Source: Geobacillus sp. 46C-IIa
Lineage (GTDB): Bacteria > Bacillota > Bacilli > Bacillales > Anoxybacillaceae
Direction of reading: 5' to 3'
NCBI RefSeq assembly: GCF_014679505.1
Contig: NZ_CP061474.1
Span: 3,328,001-3,392,000 of the forward strand
Length of the DNA: 64,000 nucleotides
The translations under genes were made by a program, and so were the position numbers. This document shows, piece after piece, positions 10,791-19,943 of the stretch. The stretch's first letter is position 1. Each line of letters opens with the position of its first letter. The notes beneath the pieces were generated by a model. That model saw only the letters and a program-made list of their open reading frames with translations, made no database searches and was not told where the DNA came from.

Positions 10791-13268
10791 CTACTGCGCC
10801 TTTTTCATATACATATATGCCGGAATCGTCGCCCATTTTGGCGTGTTGTGCCGCACTTTGGCGACAACGACGGTCATATCGTCTTCAATCTCGCCGCCGC
10901 ACTGCCGGATCACTTCCTCCATAATCACATCAGCGACTTCTTGCGGGTCGGTCGTTTTCAACTCTTGGATTTTCCGTTTCATCCAAGCGTCATGGTTCTC
11001 TACATTCATCGGCCCTTCAAATACACCGTCGCTCATCATGATGAGCAAGTCGCCCGATTTCAGCTGTTCGCTGACCACATCGAATTCGACTTCTTTAATA
11101 ATGCCCATCGGCAAATTGCTCGCCTCTACTTTCATCACCTTGTCGCCGCGCTTAATGAAGCTTGGCGTCGACCCGATTTTCAAAAACTTCGTCGCCGCGT
11201 TTTGCAAATCGATGATCGCCAAATCAAGCGTCGCATACATATCTTCCGTCGTCCGCAGCGCCAAAATGGAATTGATCGATTTAATGGCGATCGATTCATC
11301 CATTCCTGTCTGCAAGATTTTTTGCAGCAAATGCAGCGTTTCGCGGCTTTCGTAATGCGCCCGTTCCCCGTTGCCCATGCCGTCGCTAATGGCAACGGCG
11401 TATTTGCCGGTGCCAAGTTCAATCGTTGCATAGCTGTCGCCGGAGATGAGCTCGCCCCCTTTGGCGGCGAACGCCACGCCTGTCTCGACGACAAACGCTT
11501 TCGTCGAACCGAAGGCAACGCGGCAATAGCCATTCGGATAGGCAGCACATTCCTCGCGCTTGACGACAATCGTCTCTCCTAAAATGTCCGACAGCATCGG
11601 CGCGATCAGTTTTTCGCACTCACCGCGCCCCTCGCAGTAAGGAATGCTCATTTCAATATCGATATTTCCTTTTTCTAAACTATAAATATCGACGTGCCCG
11701 ATTTCGATGCCAAACTCTTGCAGGGCATGATAAATTTGTTCTTCTTGCAAATAATGGTTTTCCCGCTCCTTCTGAATCTCTTTCGCAAAATCGTCCATGA
11801 CTTGCGAAACGCCTAACAACTGCTCAGCCACGAGCTTCCGGCTTTCGTAAACTTGCCGTTTCAGCTTGCGGTTCGCCTGATACGTCACCATCTCTTTTTC
11901 AATCGTGTCAACCACTTTGCCCGCTTTGACGCAATACCGTTCCCATTCGCGCAACAGCTGATGGTTTTGTGCCAGCGTTTTTTCATCCGCCTCATGCATC
12001 ATTTGCTTCATATACGCATATGTTGTACTAAAGTTGGCCGCCCAGCATTGCGCTTTCTTAAAGCACGTTTGGCACGTCTTTTCCGTAATATCGCCGAGAA
12101 AATAATCGACCTCCCGTTCATGGTATTCGTCGGCATCCGACAGCGGCTCAGGCGAAAAGCTTTCTGCCAGCGCCTGAAAGACGTTCGAAAACTGTGAGAC
12201 GCGCTGTGCCGTCACATCACGGATTTTGCGGACGTATTGCTGCTGCTCGTTGATATATTCCGCCGTGCCGGGAATATGTTTGGCAATTTTCTCTGTCAGC
12301 GAACGGCTCGTGAACAAAAACAGCACAATAGCGATGCTTGATTCAAGCAACGTTGGCACGAGCTCCGCTTTTCCGTTCCCGTACAAGCCCATCAGCAGCG
12401 TCGCGACAATGAGCCCAAATGCGACTCCTGGCTTTCGCCCTTCTTTCAGCAGGCCGCCGAGCAGTCCAGCAAAAGCAAGCAAACTCATTTCAGACAAGTT
12501 GCCGACGTTCGCCAAGCTCAAGACGAGCCCGGTGACGACCCCGACGGTTGAACCGGTCGCCGCCCCCGCTACAAAGGCAAACAATAAAACGAGATAGCGC
12601 GACATGACATGTTCGAGCGATAAGCCGTACGCCGACCAGCCGATCATGCCGGTCAGCATCGAAGCCAGCAAAATAATCAGTGAGATCATTTCTTCCGCCC
12701 GCAGCGCATGTTTATGTTTCCGTACCGTCAATAGCGGAATGCTTTGCATAAAAATCAATGTCAGCACGAGCGAAAGCCCGGCTTCCACAACCGCCATGGC
12801 CGCCCCGTACGCCGTCCGCTCTCCAATCCAGTAATAGGAGATGGCCCATTTTGTTGCCAGCGATACGGCAAAAACGACGAACGGTACAAGTTTTAATGAT
12901 TCGCTAATCACTTTCCGCACCCATCCGTAAATAAAGAGGAAACCAAAAATGGAAACGCCGACAAACAGCACAGCATCAAACGACAGCGTCAATGCGCCGG
13001 CCAGCAGCGAAATGAAAGCGAAGGCTGCCTTGTCACGGCGCAACATATAGACAGAGACGAAAAACGGCAGCGCAAACGGGGTCAATTTCGCTAAAATTAA
13101 CGCCCGTCCCAGCAAAAAGCCGACAAGGAGAAGCAAAAACCCTTGATGAACGAACAGGTGACCAAGGCGCAACTTCACATGGCGCACCCAGCGCGACAAA
13201 GTCGCTTGCGTTTCATTAATCGGCACTTCCGAAATGCGGCGCACCGTCCCTCTTTCTACTCTTTCCAT
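10791..13268 (-). CDS. spoIIE: Stage II sporulation protein E (PP2C phosphatase)
   Basis: Phosphatase of 825 aa that dephosphorylates SpoIIAA to activate sigma-F in the forespore, and binds FtsZ at the polar septum. About ten membrane helices fill residues 35-330, a central region of about 250 residues follows, and the PP2C domain occupies the C-terminal third with the metal motif SDGMGNGERA near residue 630. Start from GGAGAGGAT before ATG 13268. It has a wide-spaced promoter upstream and is followed by yabS. Confidence 0.97.
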   Translation of the reverse strand: MERVERGTVRRISEVPINETQATLSRWVRHVKLRLGHLFVHQGFLLLLVGFLLGRALILAKLTPFALPFFVSVYMLRRDKAAFAFISLLAGALTLSFDAVLFVGVSIFGFLFIYGWVRKVISESLKLVPFVVFAVSLATKWAISYYWIGERTAYGAAMAVVEAGLSLVLTLIFMQSIPLLTVRKHKHALRAEEMISLIILLASMLTGMIGWSAYGLSLEHVMSRYLVLLFAFVAGAATGSTVGVVTGLVLSLANVGNLSEMSLLAFAGLLGGLLKEGRKPGVAFGLIVATLLMGLYGNGKAELVPTLLESSIAIVLFLFTSRSLTEKIAKHIPGTAEYINEQQQYVRKIRDVTAQRVSQFSNVFQALAESFSPEPLSDADEYHEREVDYFLGDITEKTCQTCFKKAQCWAANFSTTYAYMKQMMHEADEKTLAQNHQLLREWERYCVKAGKVVDTIEKEMVTYQANRKLKRQVYESRKLVAEQLLGVSQVMDDFAKEIQKERENHYLQEEQIYHALQEFGIEIGHVDIYSLEKGNIDIEMSIPYCEGRGECEKLIAPMLSDILGETIVVKREECAAYPNGYCRVAFGSTKAFVVETGVAFAAKGGELISGDSYATIELGTGKYAVAISDGMGNGERAHYESRETLHLLQKILQTGMDESIAIKSINSILALRTTEDMYATLDLAIIDLQNAATKFLKIGSTPSFIKRGDKVMKVEASNLPMGIIKEVEFDVVSEQLKSGDLLIMMSDGVFEGPMNVENHDAWMKRKIQELKTTDPQEVADVIMEEVIRQCGGEIEDDMTVVVAKVRHNTPKWATIPAYMYMKKAQ

Positions 13269-13303
13269 TCCCGATCCTCTCCTTTGCTTTTCTATTACCC
13301 CCT

Positions 13304-13336
13304 ATTATATCGTTAAAATTATCAGAAATTTGTCAA
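13304..13336 (-). promoter_or_regulatory. spoIIE promoter with 21-bp spacing
   Basis: Perfect TTGACA (13336-13331) and perfect TATAAT (13309-13304) are separated by 21 bp instead of 17. Such spacing is the hallmark of the Spo0A-activated sigma-A promoters spoIIE and spoIIG in B. subtilis, where Spo0A~P repositions polymerase. Confidence 0.88.
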
Positions 13337-13361
13337 AACAACGGAACAAAATGAAAAATCG

Positions 13362-13368
13362 TTCGACG
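13362..13368 (-). promoter_or_regulatory. Spo0A box upstream of spoIIE
   Basis: CGTCGAA on the minus strand, one mismatch from the 0A box TGTCGAA, 25 bp upstream of the -35 element. Position and context favour a Spo0A site. Confidence 0.5.
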
Positions 13369-13417
13369 TTTTCCCCGATGATGCGCCGACAGGATGCCCG
13401 TTCCGACAGAAGCAGAC

Positions 13418-13460
13418 AAAAAGAAAAACGAGCATGTCGCTTGATGGCGCATGCTCGTTC
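13418..13460 (-). terminator. Terminator after tRNA-Glu
   Basis: Minus-strand stem AACGAGCATG/CATGCTCGTT followed by TTTCTTTTT. It ends the two-tRNA transcript and insulates spoIIE. Confidence 0.88.
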
Positions 13461-13464
13461 GCGA

Positions 13465-13536
13465 TGACCCGTACGGGATTCGAACCCGTGTTACCGCCGT
13501 GAAAGGGCGGTGTCTTAACCACTTGACCAACGGGCC
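13465..13536 (-). tRNA. tRNA-Glu (UUC)
   Basis: 72 nt, cloverleaf complete: acceptor GGCCCGT/ACGGGTC with discriminator A, anticodon loop CTTTCAC giving TTC, T loop GGTTCGAATCC. No encoded CCA. Paired with the tRNA-Met, as upstream of spoIIE in B. subtilis. Confidence 0.97.
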
Positions 13537-13550
13537 ATAGTTGATTTTTA

Positions 13551-13624
13551 TGGCGGTGGAGGGGATCGAACCCCCGACCTCACGGGTATGAACCGTACGC
13601 TCTAGCCAGCTGAGCTACACCGCC
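13551..13624 (-). tRNA. tRNA with CAU anticodon, probably tRNA-Met
   Basis: 74 nt, acceptor GGCGGTG with discriminator A, anticodon CAT in loop TTCATAC, T arm GGTTCGATCCC. The acceptor begins with a standard pair, so it is not an initiator. By position it matches the elongator tRNA-Met of B. subtilis. A lysidine-modified tRNA-Ile(CAU) is the other possibility. Confidence 0.92.
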
Positions 13625-13641
13625 GTGTGACAACAGTTATT

Positions 13642-13670
13642 ATCATAATAGAGGAGATGATGATTGTCAA
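13642..13670 (-). promoter_or_regulatory. Promoter of the tRNA-Met/tRNA-Glu pair
   Basis: TTGACA (13670-13665), 17-bp spacer, TATGAT (13647-13642), 18 bp before the mature tRNA 5' end. Confidence 0.8.
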
Positions 13671-13727
13671 TATGCACAATGAAAAAAGACAGAAGGAAAA
13701 TGTATCCTTCCTTTTTTGCCGTCGAAA

Positions 13728-13757
13728 CAAAGAAGCATCCATGACGATGGATGCTTA
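13728..13757 (-). terminator. Terminator of yabR
   Basis: Minus-strand perfect stem AAGCATCCAT/ATGGATGCTT with a CGTC loop, followed by the moderately T-rich CTTTGTTTCG. Confidence 0.75.
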
Positions 13758-13802
13758 CTGTCCCCGTATTCATCATCTTTCCGACATGTGTTCAGCAGCA
13801 AG

Positions 13803-14201
13803 TTACCCGCGTCTCGCTCCACGACCTCCCCGCTTGGATTCCGTATGGCGGCGCAACGACGCCAACCGGTCCTCACTCTCTTTGAGGAAGCGGCTGATTT
13901 TTTGTTCTAAACTGTCAGCCGCAGAGCGGTCGTGCGCTCGGTGGCGCGGCCGCTGCGAAGAAGGCGTGTCTTTTGCTTTGCGAATGGACAGGCCGATTTT
14001 TCCATCTTGACCGACGTTGATTACTTTCACATATACCATGTCGCCGACTTTCAAATGATCGTTGATGTCCTTGACATAGTTATCGGCTACTTCGCTAATG
14101 TGAACGAGCCCTGTCACACCCTCCGGCAGCTCTACAAACGCCCCGAATTTCGTAATGCCTGTGACTTTGCCTTGTAACTTGCTGCCTACTTCAATCGACA
14201 T
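13803..14201 (-). CDS. yabR: S1-domain RNA-binding protein YabR
   Basis: 132 aa. One S1/OB domain at residues 1-72 (VGSKLQGKVTGITKFGAFVE ... KIGLSIRKA), then a basic, low-complexity tail ending in Gly/Arg repeats, typical of single-S1 proteins resembling polynucleotide phosphorylase tails. Binds RNA by family; its partner is unknown. AAGGAGG precedes the ATG. It has its own promoter and terminator, separate from the divIC operon. Confidence 0.92.
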   Translation of the reverse strand: MSIEVGSKLQGKVTGITKFGAFVELPEGVTGLVHISEVADNYVKDINDHLKVGDMVYVKVINVGQDGKIGLSIRKAKDTPSSQRPRHRAHDRSAADSLEQKISRFLKESEDRLASLRRHTESKRGGRGARRG

Positions 14202-14248
14202 AAAAAAAGTGCTCCTCCTTAAAACGCTTTAAAGATGGTGTTGCTTTC

Positions 14249-14278
14249 ATTATAGCGAATGAAAAAAATAAGTGTCAA
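14249..14278 (-). promoter_or_regulatory. Promoter of yabR
   Basis: Perfect TTGACA (14278-14273), 18-bp spacer, perfect TATAAT (14254-14249). It starts immediately after the divIC hairpin, so yabR is separately transcribed. Confidence 0.82.
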
Positions 14279-14280
14279 TA

Positions 14281-14313
14281 TGACGGATGCCCGTATTGAA
14301 AGGGCATCCGTCA
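14281..14313 (-). terminator. Hairpin after divIC
   Basis: Perfect 11-bp stem GACGGATGCCC/GGGCATCCGTC with a 9-nt loop. No T-tract follows directly (the next T run is about 15 nt on), so termination may be incomplete. Confidence 0.6.
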
Positions 14314-14322
14314 GGTAAAATA

Positions 14323-14694
14323 TCACTTTTCTGGCAAGACAAAAATAATTTCCCCGTCTTTCGATAAATAATATTTTTTTCGTGCCAGCTCAGCGATGTA
14401 ATCATCGTCGTGCAGTTTTTTCATTTCCTCTTTGAGCTGCTTTTCTTGCCGTTCGAGCTTCGCAAGCTCCTCTTTTAGCCTTTGTTTTTCCGCTGTTTTT
14501 CCGTCGATCGTCTTCGCCTGCAGGTGCAACGCGTAGAGGAGAGCTGAAGCGAACACCGTAAACAGCGAAGCCCAAAAGGCTAAACGGACGGCCACAACCC
14601 GCCGCCTCTTCGATGTCTTCCGCTTTTTTTCTTCCTGCTCTGATACGTAGGTAGACTGAATTTTCGTCACGTTCGGTTTCCGGGGCACGTTCAT
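14323..14694 (-). CDS. divIC: Cell division protein DivIC
   Basis: 123 aa bitopic membrane protein of the divisome that pairs with FtsL and DivIB. A basic cytoplasmic N-terminus (residues 1-35) is followed by one membrane helix at about 37-57 and a long coiled coil at about 62-97 in the external domain. GAGGTG lies 3 nt before the ATG, a tight spacing. Last gene of the yabP-yabQ-divIC run, 15 nt after yabQ. Confidence 0.94.
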   Translation of the reverse strand: MNVPRKPNVTKIQSTYVSEQEEKKRKTSKRRRVVAVRLAFWASLFTVFASALLYALHLQAKTIDGKTAEKQRLKEELAKLERQEKQLKEEMKKLHDDDYIAELARKKYYLSKDGEIIFVLPEK

Positions 14695-14709
14695 GCATTT
14701 GCACCTCTT

Positions 14710-15342
14710 TTATTTCCGCCATTTCGCAAGCCACATGCCTATTTTCTCTTTTGTATTCTTGATTTGTCCAGCAAATCCTTTTAAACGGCGAAAAAATTTT
14801 TCCAACCAGGCTCGACGGTGCGGCGGCACCCGCCGCCAAACGGCCATGCCCGTCCAGCGCAGCGGGGCGAACAAGAGAAGGACGGTTTTCCAAACGACGA
14901 GCAACAAAAACCGGGCCGCCCATACGACAAGCCTCCAGGCAAACAAAAGAAGCGCTAACGCCATTTGTCCAAGGAGGACGAGGGGGCGGATCACCGTATA
15001 GCGGAACAGCTGGGCGAGCGCCTGTCCGAGCCGCACCGCCAGCCAAATGAGCCACTCAAGCACCCGGACGTACAACGAACGGAGCAGACTTTGGTAAGCG
15101 GCATATCCGCATAAAAGCGCCAAAAAAAGATAAAAGCGAAGCTCGCCATCATTGACGAGCAACAAGATATAAAACACAAGGAGCGCCTGCACTGCCCAAA
15201 ATAACACATCGTTCACAAAGACGAGCCAGTGCGCCCGTTCTTCCCGTTTTAAAAATCGGTTGTACGTATCAAGCGCCATGCCAAGCCAGCCTCCCATGCC
15301 GATCATCGTCAGCATGGTGAGAAGCTGTGTCGTGATGCTCAT
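14710..15342 (-). CDS. yabQ: Spore cortex/coat protein YabQ
   Basis: 210 aa integral membrane protein of the YabQ family, needed for cortex formation in B. subtilis. Hydrophobic segments are at about residues 5-25, 45-85 and 95-165, with a strongly basic C-terminus. Its ATG overlaps the yabP stop (ATGA), so the two are translationally coupled. Confidence 0.92.
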   Translation of the reverse strand: MSITTQLLTMLTMIGMGGWLGMALDTYNRFLKREERAHWLVFVNDVLFWAVQALLVFYILLLVNDGELRFYLFLALLCGYAAYQSLLRSLYVRVLEWLIWLAVRLGQALAQLFRYTVIRPLVLLGQMALALLLFAWRLVVWAARFLLLVVWKTVLLLFAPLRWTGMAVWRRVPPHRRAWLEKFFRRLKGFAGQIKNTKEKIGMWLAKWRK

Positions 15343-15644
15343 TTGAACAACTTGCTAAAGAATCCTTTAGCTTTCTCCTGGTGGTCATCTAAATAAACGA
15401 GATCGAAAATGCGGCCCTTGATCGAAACAACACCTTTATCTACATCTAAGTTTTTCATCTGCAAGTTTTGCCCGCGGATCGCTAAAAAACCCATGACCGT
15501 CTCAAGCAAAAACTCCTCATTGTCAAAACTCTCGACTTGTTTTACCCCGGTAATGTCAAGGAGACGCCGGCCGCGCATGATCACGTCGTGTTCCTGAACC
15601 GGACCTTTGTTCGTACTCCCGCTAAATTCATCGTGGCGATTCAT
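15339..15644 (-). CDS. yabP: Sporulation protein YabP
   Basis: 101 aa YabP/YqfC-family protein; in B. subtilis it is made in the mother cell and is required for cortex. The conserved core LLDITGVKQVESFDNEEFLL is present. In-frame ATGs at 15659, 15650 and 15644 compete; the last follows GGGGG by 6 nt and is chosen. About 80 nt upstream CATACATA (15727-15720) resembles a sigma-E -10 element, in line with mother-cell expression, but no convincing -35 is seen. Confidence 0.9.
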   Translation of the reverse strand: MNRHDEFSGSTNKGPVQEHDVIMRGRRLLDITGVKQVESFDNEEFLLETVMGFLAIRGQNLQMKNLDVDKGVVSIKGRIFDLVYLDDHQEKAKGFFSKLFK

Positions 15645-15764
15645 GTTCATCCCCCGCATTTCGATTTAGAATGAAAGGCGGCAAAGCCAACTGCTTTTTC
15701 TTATCCGCTGTTTGTACCATATGTATGTCAGCGGGGGATCGTTTAGAACAAGCCTGCAGGCAAA

Positions 15765-16040
15765 TTAGATGCCGTCTTGCTCGGGCGCGGTCCGCTCTTC
15801 GCGGATCAGCTCGTACAGCCCGGCGGCTTCTTCTTTTTTTGTTGTTTCTTTTAAATCCGTCACTTTTACCGTTACCCGTTTTTGCCCGAACTGAATCGTC
15901 AGTTCATCACCGATTTTCACGTCCGAACTCGCTTTGGCGGCATGGCCGTTGATCCATACCCGGCCTTGGTCAGCCACTTCTTTCGCCAACGTGCGGCGTT
16001 TAATGAGCCGGGATACTTTTAAAAACTTGTCAAGACGCAT
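15765..16040 (-). CDS. rqcP: S4-domain ribosome quality control protein RqcP
   Basis: 91 aa, single S4 RNA-binding domain: [20 protein letters not shown] at residues 1-20, then GRVWING and a basic C-terminus. RqcP (YabO) binds the 50S subunit with RqcH and supports alanine tailing of stalled chains. Start ATG 16040 after GGGGGAT; a longer open frame to 16082 overlaps mazG and is not used. It follows mazG by 11 nt. Confidence 0.93.
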   Translation of the reverse strand: MRLDKFLKVSRLIKRRTLAKEVADQGRVWINGHAAKASSDVKIGDELTIQFGQKRVTVKVTDLKETTKKEEAAGLYELIREERTAPEQDGI

Positions 16041-16051
16041 AATTATCCCCC

Positions 16052-17512
16052 TTACTGTCCGTTTTCTTTTGCTTCTTCCCAAAAGCGGTCGAGTTCGGCG
16101 AGCGAAAACGAGGTGATCGGCCGGCCGCTTTTTCGCACTTGTTCCTCAATGTAGGCAAAGCGGCGGGCAAATTTGTCGTTTGCCATTTGCAGCGCCTCTT
16201 CCGGTTGAATGTCATAATACCGGGCGAGGTTGATGAGCGCAAACAATACGTCGCCAAACTCGCCGACGAGCTCCGCGCGGCGGCCGCCGGACGTTTCCGC
16301 TCGAAATTCGGCCATTTCTTCCTCAACTTTTTGCCATATGGGGGTCACATCGTCCCAGTCAAATCCGACTTTGGCCGCCTTTTTCTGCAGCTCGTACGCC
16401 CGCATCGTCCCCGGCAGGCTCTTCGGGATGTCCGCAAGGATGGATTCCGGCTGTCCATCCCCTTTTTCTTCTTCCTTAATTTTTTCCCAGTTCACGACCA
16501 CTTGTTCAGCTGTCTCAGCCGTTACATCGCCAAACACGTGCGGATGGCGACGAATCATTTTCGCCGTCAACGTGCGGATGACATCATCGATCGAAAACAG
16601 TCCGCGGTCGGCGCCGATTTGGGCGTGCAGCATCACTTGCAACAACACATCGCCCAGCTCTTCGACCATATGGTCATCGTCGTTCTCATCGATCGCTTCA
16701 AGCAGTTCATACGCCTCTTCAAGCAAATACCGCTTCAGCGATGCATGCGTCTGTTTTCGGTCCCACGGACAGCCGTTCGGCCCTCTCAGTGTCGCGATGA
16801 CGCGGCGCAGCGTCTCAAACCGATGGTAAAGCAGCGGCTCATCCTTGACTGGCGGCACATAGACGCTCGTCAAATTGTCGAGCACCGTCTGACGATCCAG
16901 CTCGTAAAGCGGCACTTGCTTTACTTGTTCAGCTTTCGTTCCTGCCGCGGTGACGATATAGACCGGGTAGTCGTCAGGAAGCTGTTCCATGAGGGAAAGC
17001 TTTACGTTCGAGGCGATAAACGAATCATACACTTGACAAAAAACGGTGTGCAACGAAGGCGACCACTCCTCTCCTTGAAAAGCGGTCGCATCCAACAGCT
17101 GAAATCCTTCGATCGGGTCGATGCGTACCGCAGCAAACAGTGCATCGAAAAAACTTTGGCCGCCTTCGATCACGACTCGGCAAACGCCGCGCCGCTCCTC
17201 TTCAAAAAGAAGCTGCACCGTCCGTTCGGCGACGAGCGGGTGGCCAGGTACGGCATAAAACACGTCGCCGCGCTTCACCTGTTCGACAAGGATAGCTACA
17301 ATTTCTGCATACACATCGGCAAACTGCTCGTGTTTTTCATAAACATCATCAAACGACGTAAACGCGATTCCTTCCTCCTCAAGCCCCTTCACAGCCGGGT
17401 GTTCTTTCGTCCGCAAAAAGAGCGGATGCGCCCGCTTTAGCTTTCGATACACGCCGACCGGCAGCTGTTCGAAATCCCCGGCGCCAAGGCCGAAAATATA
17501 AATCGTATTCAT
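16052..17512 (-). CDS. mazG: Tetrapyrrole methylase-fold / MazG pyrophosphohydrolase fusion
   Basis: 486 aa YabN-type fusion. Residues 1-220 have the SAM-dependent tetrapyrrole methylase fold ([13 protein letters not shown], then VPGHPLVAE). Residues 250-480 hold two MazG repeats with metal-binding [10 protein letters not shown] and EELGDVLLQ, then [10 protein letters not shown]. MazG hydrolyses NTPs to NMP and PPi and clears aberrant or damaged nucleotides; the role of the methylase-like half is unknown. A long plus-strand open frame opposite it (16139-17440) is a codon-usage shadow. Confidence 0.93.
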   Translation of the reverse strand: MNTIYIFGLGAGDFEQLPVGVYRKLKRAHPLFLRTKEHPAVKGLEEEGIAFTSFDDVYEKHEQFADVYAEIVAILVEQVKRGDVFYAVPGHPLVAERTVQLLFEEERRGVCRVVIEGGQSFFDALFAAVRIDPIEGFQLLDATAFQGEEWSPSLHTVFCQVYDSFIASNVKLSLMEQLPDDYPVYIVTAAGTKAEQVKQVPLYELDRQTVLDNLTSVYVPPVKDEPLLYHRFETLRRVIATLRGPNGCPWDRKQTHASLKRYLLEEAYELLEAIDENDDDHMVEELGDVLLQVMLHAQIGADRGLFSIDDVIRTLTAKMIRRHPHVFGDVTAETAEQVVVNWEKIKEEEKGDGQPESILADIPKSLPGTMRAYELQKKAAKVGFDWDDVTPIWQKVEEEMAEFRAETSGGRRAELVGEFGDVLFALINLARYYDIQPEEALQMANDKFARRFAYIEEQVRKSGRPITSFSLAELDRFWEEAKENGQ

Positions 17513-17518
17513 CGCCGA

Positions 17519-19075
17519 TCACCTGCTTCCTAATAGTAAACGAAATTTATTGGCCAACGGGAGAGCAGACAATTCCTGCTCGGAGAAAACATTCCCTTTG
17601 ACAATGAAAACGATGTAGACGATCGCACCGACGGCGACGCCGCCAAGCGCCTCGGCGGCTGCCCATAAGCGTCCGCCGGCGGAAGCATCTATGAGCCACC
17701 TATATAACTGCAGCACGACAACCATCGCAACGCCAGCCTTAACAATCGGATAGACATACTTTTGGGCGTGAGCCAACTGGCACTCGCGCCGCAGGCGTAC
17801 GTATAAAAAGCAAGCCATGAACGCGTAAGCCCCAGTTGTCGCGAAAGCCGCGCCAAGGACGCCAAACGGCGGCACGAGCCAATGCATAAGCGCCATTTTT
17901 CCCGCTACCGCCACCGCCACACCGGCAGCGGCCGCCCACTCTTTCCCCATTCCTTGCAGCATGGCGGACGCAGTCAGCGCCATCGTTGTAAAAAAGATGG
18001 AAGCGGACAAGACAGCAAGAACGATTGAACCGCGGTCATTTTCAAACAACATCGTATTGATCGGCCGGATCAGGCAAATGAGCCCTAAGGAAGCACCGAC
18101 ACCGATGACAGCAGCGATCCGGAGCGGCAACAGGCCTTGCGTGAAAGCGGCTCCTTGGCCGCGTCGGGTACCGGAAATAAATGGGACAAGGGCCAATGAG
18201 AGCGATGTGCCGGCAACCGTGCCCAGCTGGATGAGCGGCTGCCCGCGATCATACACGCCTTTCAGCCATTTCACCTCGTCCAGCTTTGCCCCGGTTTCAC
18301 GAAGAAGCGGGACAAACAAAAACGAGTCAACAAGCGGAATCAATGTCAATGCCATATTGGTCAAACAAACGATCGTTCCAGCCGTCAACAAACGTTGGCC
18401 CATATGCAGAACCAAAACCGGCGGCGTGCGGCCGGTTGTTTTTTTTCGTCCGCGCTTCGCCGCGTAAAAGAGCAAAATAAGAAGTGCGGCCGCCATGCCA
18501 CCCAGCGTTCCAGCGATCGCTGCCATGCCGCAGGAATACACATCAGCGCCGCGCCGCAGCGCCCAATATGACAGCCCTAAAATCGCTGCCACCCGCACGA
18601 GCTGCTCACCAACTTGGGACACCGCGGTCGGCACCATGTCATGTCGGCCTTGGAAATCACCGCGCAGCACAGCGATCAACGGAAAAAATAAAAATGAAAA
18701 GGAAAGCAACCGCAACAGCGGTTCAAGCCGTCTGTCACCCATCCATGACGCCACCGCTTCGGCCCCTGCATACAAAACGGCAAACAGCATCATACCGAGC
18801 GCGCTTAACAACGGGAGCGCGACGCGCCTGACGGCGGCTGCCCCCGCTTCGTCCCCTTCCGCCAACCGCTCGGCGATGAGCTTCGAAATGGCGACCGGAT
18901 AGCCAGCTAGCGACAGCGCCACGACAATGCCGTAAATCGGATACACTTGTTGGTAAATATAAAAACCGACATCCCCGACCATATTTTGATACGGGACGCG
19001 GTACAATGCGCTTAACAGCTTCGTCAGCAAAGCAGCAACGGTCAATACAGCCGCGCCTTTCCATACGTTCCCCAT
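17519..19075 (-). CDS. yabM: Polysaccharide/lipid flippase-like membrane protein YabM
   Basis: 518 aa MVF/MATE-fold membrane protein with about 14 hydrophobic segments, of the SpoVB/MurJ-like group. YTGL/SpoVB relatives flip lipid-linked oligosaccharide; substrate not determined for YabM. The ATG at 19075 is preceded by GGAGG; the frame is open to 19255 but the extra 60 residues are low-complexity and cover terminators. It heads a run into mazG, 6 nt downstream. Confidence 0.9.
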   Translation of the reverse strand: MGNVWKGAAVLTVAALLTKLLSALYRVPYQNMVGDVGFYIYQQVYPIYGIVVALSLAGYPVAISKLIAERLAEGDEAGAAAVRRVALPLLSALGMMLFAVLYAGAEAVASWMGDRRLEPLLRLLSFSFLFFPLIAVLRGDFQGRHDMVPTAVSQVGEQLVRVAAILGLSYWALRRGADVYSCGMAAIAGTLGGMAAALLILLFYAAKRGRKKTTGRTPPVLVLHMGQRLLTAGTIVCLTNMALTLIPLVDSFLFVPLLRETGAKLDEVKWLKGVYDRGQPLIQLGTVAGTSLSLALVPFISGTRRGQGAAFTQGLLPLRIAAVIGVGASLGLICLIRPINTMLFENDRGSIVLAVLSASIFFTTMALTASAMLQGMGKEWAAAAGVAVAVAGKMALMHWLVPPFGVLGAAFATTGAYAFMACFLYVRLRRECQLAHAQKYVYPIVKAGVAMVVVLQLYRWLIDASAGGRLWAAAEALGGVAVGAIVYIVFIVKGNVFSEQELSALPLANKFRLLLGSR

Positions 19076-19230
19076 ATCGTTTTTCCTCCCGCCTTTTATG
19101 GCGTTCGCCGACGGATGGCCAGGCTTGGGGACATTCGCCAGCGGCGGAGACGGTCGACGCCGCCCGACGGTTCCATCGCCATGGCTACGCTCGATATTAT
19201 AACGCAACATCGGGCTGCTCGACAAAGGAA

Positions 19231-19262
19231 AGGCGATGGCTTGCCAACAGGCCATCGCTTTT
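19231..19262 (-). terminator. Second hairpin between spoVT and yabM
   Basis: Minus-strand stem GCGATGGC/GCCATCGC with a 10-nt loop followed by CTTTCCTTT. A backup terminator for spoVT. Confidence 0.65.
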
Positions 19263-19282
19263 CACCCGCCAGCTAAGCGGAC

Positions 19283-19313
19283 GGAAAAAAGGCAGCTTGC
19301 GAAGCTGCCTTCT
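19283..19313 (-). terminator. Terminator of spoVT
   Basis: Near-continuous palindrome AAGGCAGCTTCGCAAGCTGCC followed by TTTTTTCC on the minus strand, 9 nt after the spoVT stop. Confidence 0.9.
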
Positions 19314-19321
19314 TGTTTCGC

Positions 19322-19858
19322 CTATTGTTCCATTTGCCGGGCTAAAAAGCTGGCCGCGGTTTCAACCGCTTTATGTTCCACTTCGCCGAGCGTCTTCTCG
19401 CGCGATAAAATGATGACCGCTCCGATCGGATCGCCGTTGGCGACAATGGGACCGATCGTATATGACTTCAACGTCTCCGTCATCCCGTCTACTAACTCTA
19501 CCTCTCCCTCCTCCGTATGGAGGACGGAAGTGCGATCTTCCATCGCCTTTTCCACTAACGGGCTGACGCTTTTGTTCATATACTCTTTTTTCGAAACGCC
19601 GGCGACAGCGATAAACACGTCGCGGTCACAAATGAGCACCGGCTGCCCGAGGCTGTCAAACAGCGCCTCGGCGTACTCTTTGGCAAAGTCGCCCAGCTCG
19701 CTGATCGGCGAGTATTTTTTCAAAATGACCTCTCCATCGCGGTCAACAAATATTTCGAGCGGATCTCCCTCGCGAATGCGTAACGTTCTCCGAATTTCCT
19801 TCGGAATGACAACCCTTCCTAAGTCATCAATCCGACGAACAATACCGGTTGCTTTCAT
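19322..19858 (-). CDS. spoVT: Stage V sporulation transcription factor SpoVT
   Basis: 178 aa. The N-terminal AbrB-type swapped-hairpin DNA-binding domain is at residues 1-50 (MKATGIVRRIDDLGRVVIPK). A C-terminal GAF-like domain (residues 55-178) forms tetramers. It modulates sigma-G genes in the forespore. Compare abrB at 38984, which shares the N-terminal domain but not the GAF domain. A sigma-G-type promoter is visible upstream. Confidence 0.96.
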   Translation of the reverse strand: MKATGIVRRIDDLGRVVIPKEIRRTLRIREGDPLEIFVDRDGEVILKKYSPISELGDFAKEYAEALFDSLGQPVLICDRDVFIAVAGVSKKEYMNKSVSPLVEKAMEDRTSVLHTEEGEVELVDGMTETLKSYTIGPIVANGDPIGAVIILSREKTLGEVEHKAVETAASFLARQMEQ

Positions 19859-19943
19859 GTGTTGTATACCCTCACTTTCATCTAGGATTTGAAGGATACT
19901 CCGATGAATCCTTTTGTGATGGGGAATTCACCATTGTTGTCAT

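Noticed and set aside
10668..11582. 304-aa plus-strand open frame opposite spoIIE/yabS
   Set aside because: Shadow of the SpoIIE phosphatase domain; basic, low-complexity translation.
16139..17440. 433-aa plus-strand open frame opposite mazG
   Set aside because: Antisense shadow created by the biased third positions of mazG; no ribosome site, no recognisable domain, and mazG is complete.
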